Source: Lagopus muta
Taxonomy: Eukaryota; Chordata; Aves; Galliformes; Phasianidae
DNA length: 64,000 nucleotides
NCBI RefSeq assembly: GCF_023343835.1
Contig: NC_064437.1
Coordinates: forward strand, 21,427,001-21,491,000
Direction: 5' to 3'
Of the stretch, positions 40,201 through 49,225 are shown one piece after another. How positions within the stretch are numbered: position 1 is the stretch's first letter; every line of letters begins with the position of its first letter. The notes beneath the pieces are model-generated. The model was not told the DNA's origin. It made no database searches and saw only the letters and a list, made by a program, of their open reading frames with translations. A program made the translations under genes and the position numbers.

Positions 40201-43200
40201 ATGAGGAGACGTATTTCATTCTTATTGCATGCCACAGCTGGTACACTGGGTGTGAAACTGTAGTCTGTGATGTCTCAGACGTGCTCTAGGAAGGCGAAGT
40301 TTTGACACTTTTTCCTTCTTTCTTTACTGGATAAAATATCAGCAGGGTTGGCAAGAAGTAATCGAGAGTTAGAATTGCTCTCCAACTCTGACGTGTTTTT
40401 TTTTTTTAATCTTGTTTTTGAGGGTAAAGGAGGGAAAGTTTCTTGCTGTTATTTATATTGGTTACAATTTGTATGTATACTGAGAACACTGTCTTTCCTT
40501 CTGAGAAAAGCTTTACATGACTTCTCGTGGTGTTCTTAGTTATTTTACCCTAAGGTAAAACGGAGTCTTTCTTCAGGGTATTACTGAAATGAAAGGAGTT
40601 TCAATTCAGAAAGGAAAAGGAAATAATCTCTCGTAATTCCTCACTGCTGTTTGCAGACAAGAAAACAGCTGTGCCTTCCTTGCCTCCCTTTTTGAGGAGA
40701 GGGTGCAAGTGGCGGCTTTTTAGTAATTATCTTTATCTTTGTATGTCCTAAACAAGGTGATGATTTTGCTTAAAAAGTAGAAATAAGAATTAACTGGGGA
40801 ATCAAAGGTGTTTTAAAATTAATTATACTGTTAGTTTTAAAAACAGGTTAGTGACTATAGCAATGCTTAAAAATACGCAGTCGTGTTTCCTGTCAATACT
40901 GTGCAAGTGGGGAAACAGTCTGAAATTTGTCTTTGTCTTTCAAGGCACTTTTTCGTGGATTTCCTCAGAGACAACGATACCTTCAGTGCAGGTTTGCTGC
41001 TGTAGTAATACAGCAACGCTACAGAGCGTATCAGATGCGAAATGTTGAACAACAAAGATTCAACCGAAAGAAAAGAGCTGCTATCAAAATTCAGGTAATC
41101 CAGGAAGGTATTTTGGTTTTGGAGGAGGAGGAGTTGATTTTGTTTTTTTTTCCTTCATGTTTCTTGTACTTAGTTTTTTATGACATAATAATTTTTACAG
41201 GTGTGAGTGGCATTTGTAGTATTTCTCTAGCTGCTTTTTCTGTTTCATAGAAAACAACTTCCAGATATGAGGAACTCATAGATACTTCTAATATTGTACA
41301 GATAGGAATCGTTTTGTGCTAAAGGGACTTTGTCTTTTAAATTGGTTTGCTCTGTTATAAAAGAAATAAAGGTGACATTTTTGTTTTTGGTTTTTATATT
41401 TAATAGGCCTCATATAGAGGATTTAAAGCCAGGCAGTTGGCTAACAAAGTGAGAGCAGCCCAAGTAATTCAAGCCTGGTTTCGAGGCTGCAAAGCACGGA
41501 AGGAATATGCATCTATGGTAGCAGCTGTGCACATTATTAAGAGTCACTTCAGAACAAAACGGCAGAGGACCTGGTAATGCTTAATTTGACATAGTTTTCT
41601 CTACTTCTAAAAACTGTTGTTGTCTTATTACTTTGTACTGCTTTGCACTCTGGCAAACACTTACAGATTCTCAGTTGTCCCTCAAGTGTCTATATAATGT
41701 ACTTGAGTGAAATCGTGTTGATGTCAGTGGAAAAATAAGGATTTTTCTTATGTTTGAATATTTTTCTGGACTAGAAGCTACTGCGTAATCTTAAATGTTA
41801 TGAATTAGGGATCTGGATGGAGTAGGGCTTGATCCTGTAACTTGATTCTTCCTTCATGTTCCACTTAAACTTAAAAAGGTAAGCATTCTCAACTTTTAGA
41901 AAAACCTAAAATGCATTTTCTTGTCAGGTTTTTGAAAATGAAGTTCTGTGCACTTACTATTCAAAGAAGATGGAGAGCAACCCTTGTTGCAAGAATGGTT
42001 CGGCTTCAGTTTCTGGCAACTAAGAATGCAGTAGTCAAGATTCAGTCGGCATACAGACAGTACAGGGCTAGAAGACTTTTAAGAAAGGTATGTTTTCACT
42101 TGCACTGTATGTCATGGCTGTGTTGAGTTTGCACTGCTTTTGAGTGAGTTTTATCATCAATAGGTTGATGGTTTTGAGCAATTGAATTGTCCACTTATGC
42201 CAAAGAAATGAAATGTATAAATGATCTACTGGCTTTCTTGCTTACAAAGGATTAAGTTAAAGCAATAGCTTGACCCCACTTAGGCAAGGGAAAAGACCTT
42301 CCCAATTGTGAAAGTGGTTTTTTTTGTAGAGTATTGCGATGTTCGTTTGCTTGTACTTCCTATTTGTTTACTTTTAAGTTTCATTTCTAGTAAAAAATTT
42401 CCATCCTAAGATAAAACTAAGACATACATGGATTGCAACAGGAATGAACCCCATTTCAATTATCAGCGAACTCTTTAAAATCTTTTCTAGAAGCACGAAG
42501 CTGCATGTTTGATCCAAGCAACGTATAGGCGTTTTAAGGAGAGGAGGAAACTTGATCGACAAAAAGCTGCTGCTGTGACTATCCAAAAACATCTGAGGGC
42601 TTGGCAAGAGGGCAGGCTTCAATTTATGAAATACAACAAAGTCAGAAGAGCTGTCATTAAACTGCAAGCATTTATACGGGGTTATTTAGTCAGAAAAAAG
42701 GTTAGTATACTTCACTTTAAAACTACGCTTGATGTAAAGTATCTCCGGAGCAATTTTGGCATTAATTTTGGCTGGCAAAAAAAGAGCTCAGATCATTAAA
42801 CTCTGATTCCTGTTGACTGCTTTGAGAATTATGTGGGCCAGGGGTCAGATTATTGTTGCCTACAATGAAACTGTTCTGGCAAACACTTCGCTGTGCCTCA
42901 GTTCAGATTAGAGACCCAGGACTGAGGAAAGGTAGCGGCGTACTTAGTTCTGAGGTATTGACTTTGGAGGGCATTGAATACATTGCTGTGTGCTATGTTC
43001 TCTGCATAAATCAGCTGTCTCTGGGTATGAAAATTAATGATACTCTTTGATCTATTTTCTTCCGACAGTTTTTGGAACAGAAGCAAAAGAAGAGACTACT
43101 TTATTTTATAGCAGCTGCATATCATCATGTTTCTGCGATTAAAATTCAAAGGGCTTATAGGATGCACCTCGCCTATAAGCTAGCAGAAAACCACATCTCA

Positions 43201-46200
43201 TCAGTTCTTATAATACAGGTTAGTCTAATTAATTTATCTAATTATGGATGAATAGTTTTGTGTAATGTAGACTGCTGAGCTGCAGCACTGCAACACAGTA
43301 GTTCCTTAATTTGTAGTAATAAAGCCAATATAGAGATGACAATTTATTAAACAATGCTGCTTATACTCAGCTAAGCATAATAGAGTGGGTGTTAGCAGAC
43401 AGTAGAGGCTTCAGCAGCTCAAAGCTGAGGGTGGATAGGAAAGTTTGTTTTCTTTTGTCCCCCAATCTTGCTAAGATAATCTAAGTGCTGTCTTAGTGTA
43501 GTGGAAGTAAGAAAGATCAGACACAACCACCTGTAATGCTCATGAAGTGCGTCTACTTAAAGAAACAGCCCTCGGGATGGATTTGCAGGACCGTAGCGTG
43601 GTTGAAATTACAAGGGACCTCTGGAGGTCAGCTAGTCCAATTCTACCTAGTAGGTCCATCCAGGAGCGTGTCTAGTTGGCTTTTGATAGTCTCCGAGGAG
43701 GGAGATCTACAGCCTCTTTGGGCAGCCTGTTCCAATGAGTAGTCACCTGCACGTAGCGTTTCATGACATTCAGAGTGACCATCTTTTGTTCCACTTTGGG
43801 CTCATTTTCTCCTGTCTGTCACTGGGCAGCAGAGAAAAGAGCCTGGCTCGGTCTACTTTCCGCCCTACCTTTAGTTTTATGTCGACAACGATAAGATCTC
43901 CCCGTAGCATCCACTTTTCTTAGGCTGAACATCCCAGCTCTCTAAGCTTCCTCTCGTAGGAGATGTGTTCCTGTTCTTTTATCATCTTGGTGGTCTTATG
44001 GTGGACTCTCCAGAATGGCCGGGTCTTTCTGTTGCTGGGGGGTGCAGAATTGGACTCAGTACTCCAGATGCGGGCTGGCAATGCTGAGTAGAGAGGAAGG
44101 ACCCTCCTACTGGTGATACTTTCCCTGATGCAGCCAGCAGTGCTGTTAGCTTTCTTAGCAACGAGGACATGTTGCCGAATGATGTTCATTCAGCTAGGTG
44201 TCCTGAGGCACTCCTAGGTCCTAGCAAAGCTGCTTTCCACTTGAATGGCTCCCAGCACGTACTGGTGCCTGAGTCACTCCTCCCCAAGTCCAGGACTTTT
44301 CACTTCTCCTCGTTGAACTTCATGGGGTTCCTGTCAACCCACATCCCCAGCCTGCTCAGGCTTATTTGACTGACAGCATGACCCTCTGATGAATTAATCA
44401 CTCCCAGTCAGTTTTGTGTCATCGGCAGTGCTTTGTTTGGTCAGATTTTTCTGACTTTTCTGTGATTTTTCTGATGGTCTGATTTTTCTGACTTGTCAGT
44501 GGCAACTAAACATGCCTAAGTTGCAATGTCTGTAATATAAGCAAGTTTAACTTTTCTAAAAAGCAGTGTTAAAAAATCAGATCTGTAGTGCAGCATAGCC
44601 ACGTAGTAAAAATTACATTCAGGATTCCAAATCAGTCACTTACTTAGTTCCACTGATGGAAGGAGTGCAGGGTTAAATAAATGGGGAGTCTGAAACGTGA
44701 TTCCTGAAATAGCTATTATTTAGTCAAGGATATTTTATCACACATTTCTGCATCCACTAGGCCAGTCACAGCTAAGATGTGTTGTGAATGTTAGGGATTT
44801 CTAGAGCCCGTATTTGTCAAAAGTTATGTTACAATAATTTTTCACTTCATAAACAGTGCTTGTTTTGGAAGAGAAATGGGGGTTTAGGGAGAGGTCTTAA
44901 CTAAATATGAAGCTATTTTAATTTTAAACAGAAATGGTTCAGAGCAAAAATGCAACAGAAAAGACTTCAAAGAGATTTGCAAAGAATCATTCAATGTCAA
45001 CGTACGATCCGAGGCTGGCTAAATCGCAGAAATGACGCGGCAACCGTAATCCAGCGACATGTACGGAGATTCCTTGCCTGCAGGCGTAAGAGAAAAATCA
45101 CAGTTGGAGTAATTAAATTCCAGGTGAACACCTCTTACAAGATAAAAGATCTCTTTTGGCTGTTGTTTTTTTTTGTTGTTGTTGTCGTTTTCTCGGAAAA
45201 GTTTACTTTGGTTTGTGAATTTGTCAGTTAAATTACAAGCCAAATCAGTTTCAATTCAATTAAATACAAGCAGACCATGAAGTAATATTAAGCAGGTACC
45301 GTCTGAGGTAACTTAGGAGGCAGTGTTTTTTGGGGGTGTATTGCATACTTGCTGGTATGCTTTGGTCTTCCATCTTGCAGATCAAGTGTTTGGAAGACTA
45401 AACACTGAATGTGATTATTAGGCAATTATCTAAAAATGAAGAACCAAAGTATTTAAATACTTGATTAGACTTACGTAACATTGATTTGGAACGCTAGTAG
45501 AAGTTCTATTATCCGTTCTACTTACTCACAATTTTTTTTTTGGTCTTTGTGAAATCCCTTTTCTGTAGGCACTGTGGAGAGGATACTCTTGGAGAAAGAA
45601 TAATGACACAGCGAAAACTAAAGCTTTAAGGCTCAGCTTGGAAAAGGCTAACAGAATGAGCAAAGAAGAAAACAAATTGTGCAACAGAACCTCAATTGCT
45701 ATTGAATATCTTCTAAAATACAAACATATTTCTTACATTCTTGCAGCATTAAAGCATCTAGGTCAGTATTTCACCTTATTACAGAACCATAGGATGGTTT
45801 GGGTTGGAAGTGAACTTCAAAGTTTCAATCCCACTGCCGTGGGTCGGGGTCATCTTCCTCTAGATTAGGTAGGCCACAGTCCCATCTAATCTGAGTTTGA
45901 CCACTTCTGGCGAGCCACATCTCTGGGCAACCTGTTCCATTGCCTCACAGTAAAGATTTTCTTCCTTATTTCTAATCTAAACCTATTTACTTTTAGTTTG
46001 AAACTGTTATTCTCTTGTCCTGTCACTACAGCCTGTGGTGTAACCAATAGATTTCCAGGATGACAGTTAGGAATTTTTCTACTGGGAGATGTTCATAATG
46101 ACATTTATGCTTTCTGTATGATTTTGAAAAGCGAGTGAGTTGTATGTGATAAAATAGATGCGATTTGTTTTTCAAGACTAAAATTAGATAACTGTGTTAT

Positions 46201-49043
46201 GAGCAATATTAAAAGGCTTTTGTAGGGAAAGGGAGTCCTGTGCGATCGCTCTGATTTACAGGTGGTCCTTGTAATGTGTTACAGTAAAGTCAGCTGTATT
46301 TACTGCCAGTAAATATTCTGTTTGGATTGTTTTGTGTGCTTAAATTTTAGTCTGGAACGCTACAACTGTTCTTCTGGAAGTACTTGCTTAAATCGAAGTT
46401 ATGGTTCTTACTTCCTTGCAAGTTCAATTTAAACATAGAAAGAAAGCCCAGTTACTTAGAAAACGAATCGTGTGCGCTTCATAGTCTTTTGCAATTTATT
46501 TGTAGATTTTTTTTTTTTTTTCAATTTGTTGTAGAGGTTGTTACCAGGCTCTCCCCTCTCTGTTGTGAAAATATGGCCCAGAGCAGAGCGATCTTCACGA
46601 TTTTTGTTCTGATTCGAAGCTGCAACCGGAGTGTTCCATGTATGGACGTGATCAGATATTCAGTTCAAGTTCTACTTAATGTTTCGAAGGTAATTTTTTT
46701 TTTTCTTTAGCAGGTTTATAAGCAGCAGCCTACTTCAGTGCAGTTTTTACTTTTCTGCAAAATTTCTGAATGAATTTAAAATAAAATTTATAATTTTGCA
46801 GAACAAAACAATATCCGAGTTGTAATTACTTCCTGGAGAAAATTAAATCATAATAATTACATCTGGTAACAGAAAACGTTTTCATGGGCAGAAAGTAATG
46901 AAATTTACTTTTAAGAGATTACATGGCAGGATATCCCCTGCTTTGCACGAAACTGTGGAAATGTGTAAAATTTTGTACAAATGGGATAGGATTTGTATGA
47001 ACTGTGTAATTTTTAAAGAAAAAAGTATATGTTGCAGAAGGTACACTACCTTTTCATGTCCATATCATAGAACAGATAATTTACAGAACTGATTATTTTC
47101 ATAAATAATAAAGCTGGAGTAGTTTTGATTTTGAAATTAAAAGTAAATTTGTCAAAAATAGGTTTTCAATCTCATATCCATCCTACAGACATTTATGTTC
47201 AAATTCTTTTTTTCTTATTTCAGGACAGAATAGAATATTGCAGCTAAACTTATTCCTAAAGTATTCTATACCCACACTGATTTGTTGTTGTTATTATGTC
47301 AAACGTAGAATCCATTTCTGGGGACTTTTACGTAAGGGGCTGGGAAGCAAAAAGCGTAGCTTTTTGTGACCTGTTAGAATAGCGTAACGCGCAAAAGTGA
47401 TTTTTGTCACTTAGATGACAGACAAACCACAGACTTAATCAAGGGAAGAATATGGATTTTGCTTTTTCCTCTAGTTGGGAAATTAATGTGAGGATCGGTG
47501 TATATGAGACCTCTTTTTTCTTTCCGATATAACAGTATGAAAGAACCACTCAAGCGGTATACGAAGTAGATAATTGTATAGATACATTACTAGACCTACT
47601 GCAAATGTACAGAGGGAAAGCTGGGGACAAAATTTCGGAAAAAGGAGGAAGTATTTTCACGAAGACTTGTTGTTTGTTGGCCATCCTTTCAAAGGACTCA
47701 AAGAGAGCTTTGGTAAGACCCGGCATCTTCTTTTTGATAGTTTGACTTACACTTGCCTTTTGCTTTTCTTGTACGTTTTGGCATCATTTGTATTTGTGGG
47801 TGATTTTTTTCTTCTCCATCTTGCCTAGTACCCATTAGCTGTTGTAACTAAACTTTGTTGGCAGGAAAATGCATTTCAAGGTGGTAAAAGCAGTCATTAG
47901 CCAGCAGCGTTTGACTTTGTCACTCAGAGTATCACACCGAGTTTTTGATCCCACAACATCTGCAAGATGATGAGGTCGTGTTTGTTACTTGAAAAAGTTT
48001 TTTGATGAATTTCTATCAGTTTCTTCACAGTACATGAAGTTTAGTTGTTTAAAAAAAAAATAGAAGACATTAATTTACTTTTTTCCCCCTACTTCTGAGA
48101 GGTTGCCATTACTCTTCAGATGAAGTTAAAATCTTTATTGCCAGTAAAAAATAGCAATACTGTGTATGCCTTCGCGTGACGTACTTTATCGTAACAGAAA
48201 CAGCCTGGTTTTGAAAAAAAACCAACGTGTATTCGTTCATACTTCTGGATGGAATGGCCAACAAGAGCAGTCTGGGTTCCATGCTGTAAATAGGCTTCAT
48301 AAGATTTATTCAGGTTTATCCATCAGATATGAGCACTTTGGTTGTTCAGTCACTTCCAACCACAGTGTTAGTTTGTTTTGATATGAAGATGCACAAAAAC
48401 ACTGATTTGTCTCTCTGTAACGCTTGTTAGAGACACGCACCTCTGACATAACAAAACTACCTGAAATGAGAAATTATTACCATCTGAATTGCACTTCTAG
48501 AATGTTCTGAAGTCTCAGGTAGTGTTCCATGTATATATTTTGATAGCAGTAGTAGTCAGCATGCTGGTTTTAAAAAAGCATTGCCGTACTTTGGGGTAGA
48601 AGTTTGGTTTTCAAAAAAGATTTCTAAGTCTAAGGTAGTATTAAGTTTGCAGTATTAACAACGTATTGTTTTCACCTTTTCTCAGGAAATCCGAAGCATG
48701 CCAAGAGTTGTTACGTGCATTCAAAGCCTCTATAAGCTTACGGCTCGTAAGTGCAAAATGGATGCAGAGAGAATGCTTGTGAAACAGAAGACAAACACTT
48801 TAATTAGCGGAATTTCCTTCATTCCAGTAACTCCTCTAAGAATAAAGATAGTTTCAAGGTACGTGCCTAAAAAGTAGTCTGCAGTTTTTACAGTGGCAAT
48901 ACACTGTTGTAATGATAAACCACTGTTATTTCCGCAGAATTAAACCAGACTGGGTTTTGAGAAAAGATAACATGCAAGAAGTTGTGGACCCGCTCCAAGC
49001 CATCGTGATGGTGATGGATACACTTGGCATTGCCTGCTACTGA
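18965..49043 (+). CDS. ASPM: ASPM, abnormal spindle microtubule assembly protein (gene span, 29 coding exons)
   Basis: The 29 exons sum to 10416 coding bases, 3471 residues plus TGA, with phases matching at every junction; human ASPM has 3477. Domains: ASH domain about residues 40-140 (exons 1-2); basic and Ser-rich region with CDK-type SPDxF motifs (exon 3); calponin-homology domains about 900-1037 and 1085-1230 (exons 10-16); IQ motifs about 1240-3200; armadillo-like C-terminus about 3205-3471. ASPM binds microtubule minus ends at spindle poles with calmodulin and citron kinase partners, and sets spindle orientation in neural progenitors; loss of the human gene causes microcephaly (family knowledge). 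All introns are GT-AG. Introns hold only the CR1 pieces and small repeats listed separately. ATG 18965 is the first ATG after the CCAAT/CHR promoter and opens the ASH frame. Confidence 0.98.
19431..19612 (-). mobile_element. CR1 LINE 3' fragment in ASPM intron 1
   Basis: It begins CATAGAATGG, the reverse of the CR1 tail, then GGGTTGCCAGCC, CCATCCAACCTTGAACA, CTCCAGGGATGGGG and TGGGCAGCCTGTGCCAGGGC, all CR1 3'-end landmarks in antisense. Confidence 0.88.
19680..19875 (-). mobile_element. Older CR1-type fragment in ASPM intron 1
   Basis: ACCATGTCCTTTAGTACACA, TTCTTGAACGCCTCCAGGGA and CCACCACCTCCCTGGTGAG resemble a diverged CR1 3' region. It lacks the tail repeats, so it is an internal or decayed copy. 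Confidence 0.75.
19973..21440 (-). mobile_element. CR1 LINE, about 1.5 kb, in ASPM intron 1
   Basis: It starts with tail repeats (ATAGAATCATAGAATGG) and runs through the 3' region into decayed ORF2 in reverse. Recognisable reverse-transcriptase pieces on the - strand include [32 protein letters not shown] and [15 protein letters not shown]. The frame is broken many times. The 5' end is truncated near 21440. Confidence 0.93.
21656..21745 (-). mobile_element. Very short CR1 3' tip in ASPM intron 1
   Basis: About 90 bases: ACAGAATCAC repeats, CCCGGGTTGGAAGGGACC, and a segment ending CTAGCAGGGCCACCAA. It is almost identical to the 3' tip of the long copy at 61547-63348, so it is probably the same young subfamily, extremely 5'-truncated. 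Confidence 0.85.
22331..22474 (+). CDS. ASPM: ASPM exon 2: rest of ASH domain
   Basis: Forty-eight codons follow TTTCCATTAG. The beta-strand pattern [13 protein letters not shown] and VLLGVAEQ fits the end of ASH. The donor is AAAAAG|GTGAGT, phase 0. Confidence 0.94.
23000..23053 (+). repeat. Perfect 27-bp tandem duplication in ASPM intron 2
   Basis: A 27-base unit beginning TTTAATCTTCC and ending CAACTTGTG occurs twice with no gap and no mismatch (23000-23026 and 23027-23053), which suggests a recent event. Confidence 0.95.
23091..23255 (-). mobile_element. CR1 LINE 3' fragment in ASPM intron 2
   Basis: Reverse-oriented CR1 tail (AGAATCATAGAAATATCTTG) followed by GCAGGGTTGCCAGCCACTGG, CCATCCAACCTGGCCTTAAA and CCAGGGATGGGGC. 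It breaks off after about 165 bases. Confidence 0.88.
23468..24827 (+). CDS. ASPM: ASPM exon 3: Ser/Thr-Pro-rich N-terminal region
   Basis: The acceptor is TTTTTCAG and the exon starts [10 protein letters not shown]. The region is low in order and rich in basic and Ser/Thr residues. It carries two SPD-S/Q-F-V repeats that look like CDK sites, and a [10 protein letters not shown]-like segment. It ends in phase 1 at AAAGCTG|GTGAGC; the frame happens to run on into the intron. Confidence 0.95.
26448..26549 (+). CDS. ASPM: ASPM exon 4
   Basis: The acceptor is CTTTTTAG. It encodes a linker with [20 protein letters not shown], close to the human segment. It ends in phase 1 at ACAG|GTAAAC. Confidence 0.93.
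27188..27334 (+). CDS. ASPM: ASPM exon 5
   Basis: The acceptor is CTTTTAAG. It encodes [20 protein letters not shown] and [12 protein letters not shown], very strongly conserved in ASPM. It ends in phase 1 at CAAG|GTAAGT. Confidence 0.94.
27492..27737 (+). CDS. ASPM: ASPM exon 6
   Basis: The acceptor is TTTTAAACAG. The conserved segment [19 protein letters not shown] and the basic helix around [19 protein letters not shown] lie here. It ends in phase 1 at GATGTAG|GTAAGA. Confidence 0.94.
27894..27961 (+). CDS. ASPM: ASPM exon 7
   Basis: A 68-base exon after CTTTCGCAG encoding [20 protein letters not shown]. The donor is GAG|GTAAGT, phase 0. Confidence 0.94.
28470..28611 (+). CDS. ASPM: ASPM exon 8
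   Basis: The acceptor is CATATTAG. It encodes the conserved [20 protein letters not shown] segment. It ends in phase 1 at GAAG|GTAACT. Confidence 0.94.
28689..28819 (+). CDS. ASPM: ASPM exon 9
   Basis: The acceptor is TCATTTTAG. It encodes [20 protein letters not shown] and the Cys-containing [12 protein letters not shown]. It ends in phase 0. Confidence 0.94.
29344..29519 (+). CDS. ASPM: ASPM exon 10: start of first calponin-homology domain
   Basis: The acceptor is TTATTTTAAG. It encodes [20 protein letters not shown] and [18 protein letters not shown]. It ends in phase 2 at CTTGT|GTATGT. Confidence 0.94.
29619..29764 (+). CDS. ASPM: ASPM exon 11: first CH domain continued
   Basis: The acceptor is CTTTGTTAG. 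It encodes the CH-domain core with [20 protein letters not shown]. It ends in phase 1 at AGTG|GTAAGG. Confidence 0.94.
29841..29926 (+). CDS. ASPM: ASPM exon 12: end of first CH domain
   Basis: The acceptor is TTTAATAG. It encodes [21 protein letters not shown], the closing helix of the CH1 fold. It ends in phase 0. Confidence 0.94.
30667..30885 (+). CDS. ASPM: ASPM exon 13: linker and start of second CH domain
   Basis: The acceptor is CCATAATAG. A variable linker leads to the first CH2 helix, [17 protein letters not shown]. Both ends are in phase 0, and translation runs on into the intron. Confidence 0.93.
31651..31746 (+). mobile_element. CR1 3' tip in ASPM intron 13
   Basis: A sense-oriented tail region: AGGGAGTTGGAACTAGATGA, TCTTTGTGGTCC and CATTCTGTGATTGATT. 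It is the only CR1 piece in ASPM introns that shares the gene's orientation. Confidence 0.75.
31851..32067 (+). CDS. ASPM: ASPM exon 14: second CH domain
   Basis: The acceptor is TATTAAACAG. The CH2 core [20 protein letters not shown] is followed by a Ser-rich insert. It ends in phase 1 at CAAA|GTAAGT. Confidence 0.94.
32154..32299 (+). CDS. ASPM: ASPM exon 15: second CH domain continued
   Basis: The acceptor is TTTGCAAAG. It encodes [20 protein letters not shown] and [20 protein letters not shown]. It ends in phase 0. Confidence 0.94.
32391..32519 (+). CDS. ASPM: ASPM exon 16: end of second CH domain, first IQ motif
   Basis: The acceptor is [28 protein letters not shown] closes CH2 and leads directly to [12 protein letters not shown], the first IQ-like repeat. 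Both ends are in phase 0. Confidence 0.94.
33897..34091 (+). CDS. ASPM: ASPM exon 17: IQ repeats
   Basis: The acceptor is TCTTTGTAG. Encodes [26 protein letters not shown] and the start of ATVIQ. Both ends are in phase 0; intron 16 before it is about 1.4 kb with nothing recognised. Confidence 0.93.
34665..34850 (-). mobile_element. CR1 LINE fragment in ASPM intron 17
   Basis: Antisense CR1 3' region: GAAGTGACCTCTGGAGATTC, CAGGTTGCACAGAAAAGC, TCCAGGTGGATTTTGAATGT. It ends about 125 bases before the giant exon. Confidence 0.85.
34976..39601 (+). CDS. ASPM: ASPM exon 18: giant IQ-repeat exon (1542 codons)
   Basis: One uninterrupted 4626-base exon after TTCCCTATAG. It encodes roughly sixty IQ-like units of about 23-27 residues (pattern A-x-x-I/L-Q-x-x-Y/F-R-x-x-x-x-R), arranged in a higher-order order of alternating unit types such as [15 protein letters not shown] and YRAY. 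IQ motifs bind calmodulin or light chains. Both ends are in phase 0, so skipping keeps the frame; human ASPM has an equivalent giant exon that is skipped in a known short isoform. It ends at ATTCAG|GTACTT. Confidence 0.97.
40945..41094 (+). CDS. ASPM: ASPM exon 19: IQ repeats
   Basis: Fifty codons after CTTTCAAG, with [12 protein letters not shown] and AAIKIQ. Both ends are in phase 0. Confidence 0.93.
41407..41573 (+). CDS. ASPM: ASPM exon 20: IQ repeats
   Basis: The acceptor is ATTTAATAG. It encodes [27 protein letters not shown] and IIKSHFRTK. It ends in phase 2 at ACCTG|GTAATG. Confidence 0.93.
41928..42087 (+). CDS. ASPM: ASPM exon 21: IQ repeats
   Basis: The acceptor is TTCTTGTCAG. 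It encodes [12 protein letters not shown] and [15 protein letters not shown]. It ends in phase 0. Confidence 0.93.
42491..42700 (+). CDS. ASPM: ASPM exon 22: IQ repeats
   Basis: The acceptor is CTTTTCTAG. Three IQ-like units: [25 protein letters not shown] and [15 protein letters not shown]. The donor is GTTAGT, phase 0. Confidence 0.93.
43069..43218 (+). CDS. ASPM: ASPM exon 23: IQ repeats
   Basis: The acceptor is TTCCGACAG. It encodes [20 protein letters not shown] and SSVLIIQ, close to the human [20 protein letters not shown]. The donor is GTTAGT, phase 0. Confidence 0.93.
43575..44410 (-). mobile_element. CR1 LINE, diverged, in ASPM intron 23
   Basis: Landmarks in antisense order: GGGACCTCTGGAGGTCA, TGGGCAGCCTGTTCCAATGA, TAGGCTGAACATCCCAGCTC, ATCATCTTGGTGGTC, ACTCAGTACTCCAGATGCGG. 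On the - strand the corresponding reading gives weak ORF2 pieces. It is older than the copies at 19973 and 61547. Confidence 0.88.
44442..44502 (+). repeat. Short degenerate tandem repeat in ASPM intron 23
   Basis: The motif TGATTTTTCTGAC or a close variant occurs about four times in 60 bases, just beyond the CR1 fragment. Confidence 0.7.
44932..45123 (+). CDS. ASPM: ASPM exon 24: last IQ repeats
   Basis: The acceptor is TTTTAAACAG. It encodes [37 protein letters not shown] and GVIKFQ. Both ends are in phase 0. Confidence 0.93.
45569..45761 (+). CDS. ASPM: ASPM exon 25: junction of IQ array and C-terminal domain
   Basis: The acceptor is [20 protein letters not shown] ends the IQ array; the helical [17 protein letters not shown] and [11 protein letters not shown] follow. 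It ends in phase 1 at CTAG|GTCAGT. Confidence 0.93.
45781..46035 (-). mobile_element. CR1 LINE 3' fragment in ASPM intron 25
   Basis: Begins ACAGAACCATAGGATGGTTT, then GGGCAACCTGTTCCATTGCC, TTTCTTCCTTATTTCTAATC and CTCTTGTCCTGTCACTACA; all are CR1 3'-region landmarks in antisense. Confidence 0.85.
46535..46689 (+). CDS. ASPM: ASPM exon 26: C-terminal helical domain
   Basis: The acceptor is AATTTGTTGTAG. The conserved block [20 protein letters not shown] and [19 protein letters not shown] lies here, part of the armadillo-like fold. It ends in phase 0. Confidence 0.94.
47536..47712 (+). CDS. ASPM: ASPM exon 27: C-terminal helical domain
   Basis: The acceptor is GATATAACAG. It encodes [19 protein letters not shown] and [15 protein letters not shown]. 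Both ends are in phase 0. Confidence 0.94.
48686..48858 (+). CDS. ASPM: ASPM exon 28
   Basis: The acceptor is TTTTCTCAG. It encodes [19 protein letters not shown] and [13 protein letters not shown]. It ends in phase 2 at TCAAG|GTACGT. Confidence 0.94.
48938..49043 (+). CDS. ASPM: ASPM exon 29 (last)
   Basis: The acceptor is TTTCCGCAG. It encodes [20 protein letters not shown] and ends [10 protein letters not shown] then TGA; the human protein ends VMDTLGIPY, which supports the stop. Confidence 0.96.
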
Positions 49044-49225
49044 AATGTAAATTAACGTGTTTGTACAGTAGGTATGTAGCAGGCAGCTGAATGATTTTAA
49101 AATGGAACAAATAATAGTCAAGCTGCCCTTGAACATGTTTTTGTAATTATCTTTTTGGCATTGTATAGCTTTTGAAATCCTGCCAAAATCAATTGTACAA
49201 TAAAATCATATGTCCTTGTCTATTT
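49044..49225 (+). terminator. ASPM: ASPM 3' UTR and poly(A) signal
   Basis: AATAAA at 49199-49204 lies 156 bases after the stop, followed by a TGTGTCGTTCTTGT-like GU-rich element. A short 3' UTR ending near 49220-49225 is likely. Confidence 0.8.

Noticed and set aside
18965-49043. U12-type (minor spliceosome) introns
   Set aside because: None of the donors read matches RTATCCTT; all fit the U2 type.
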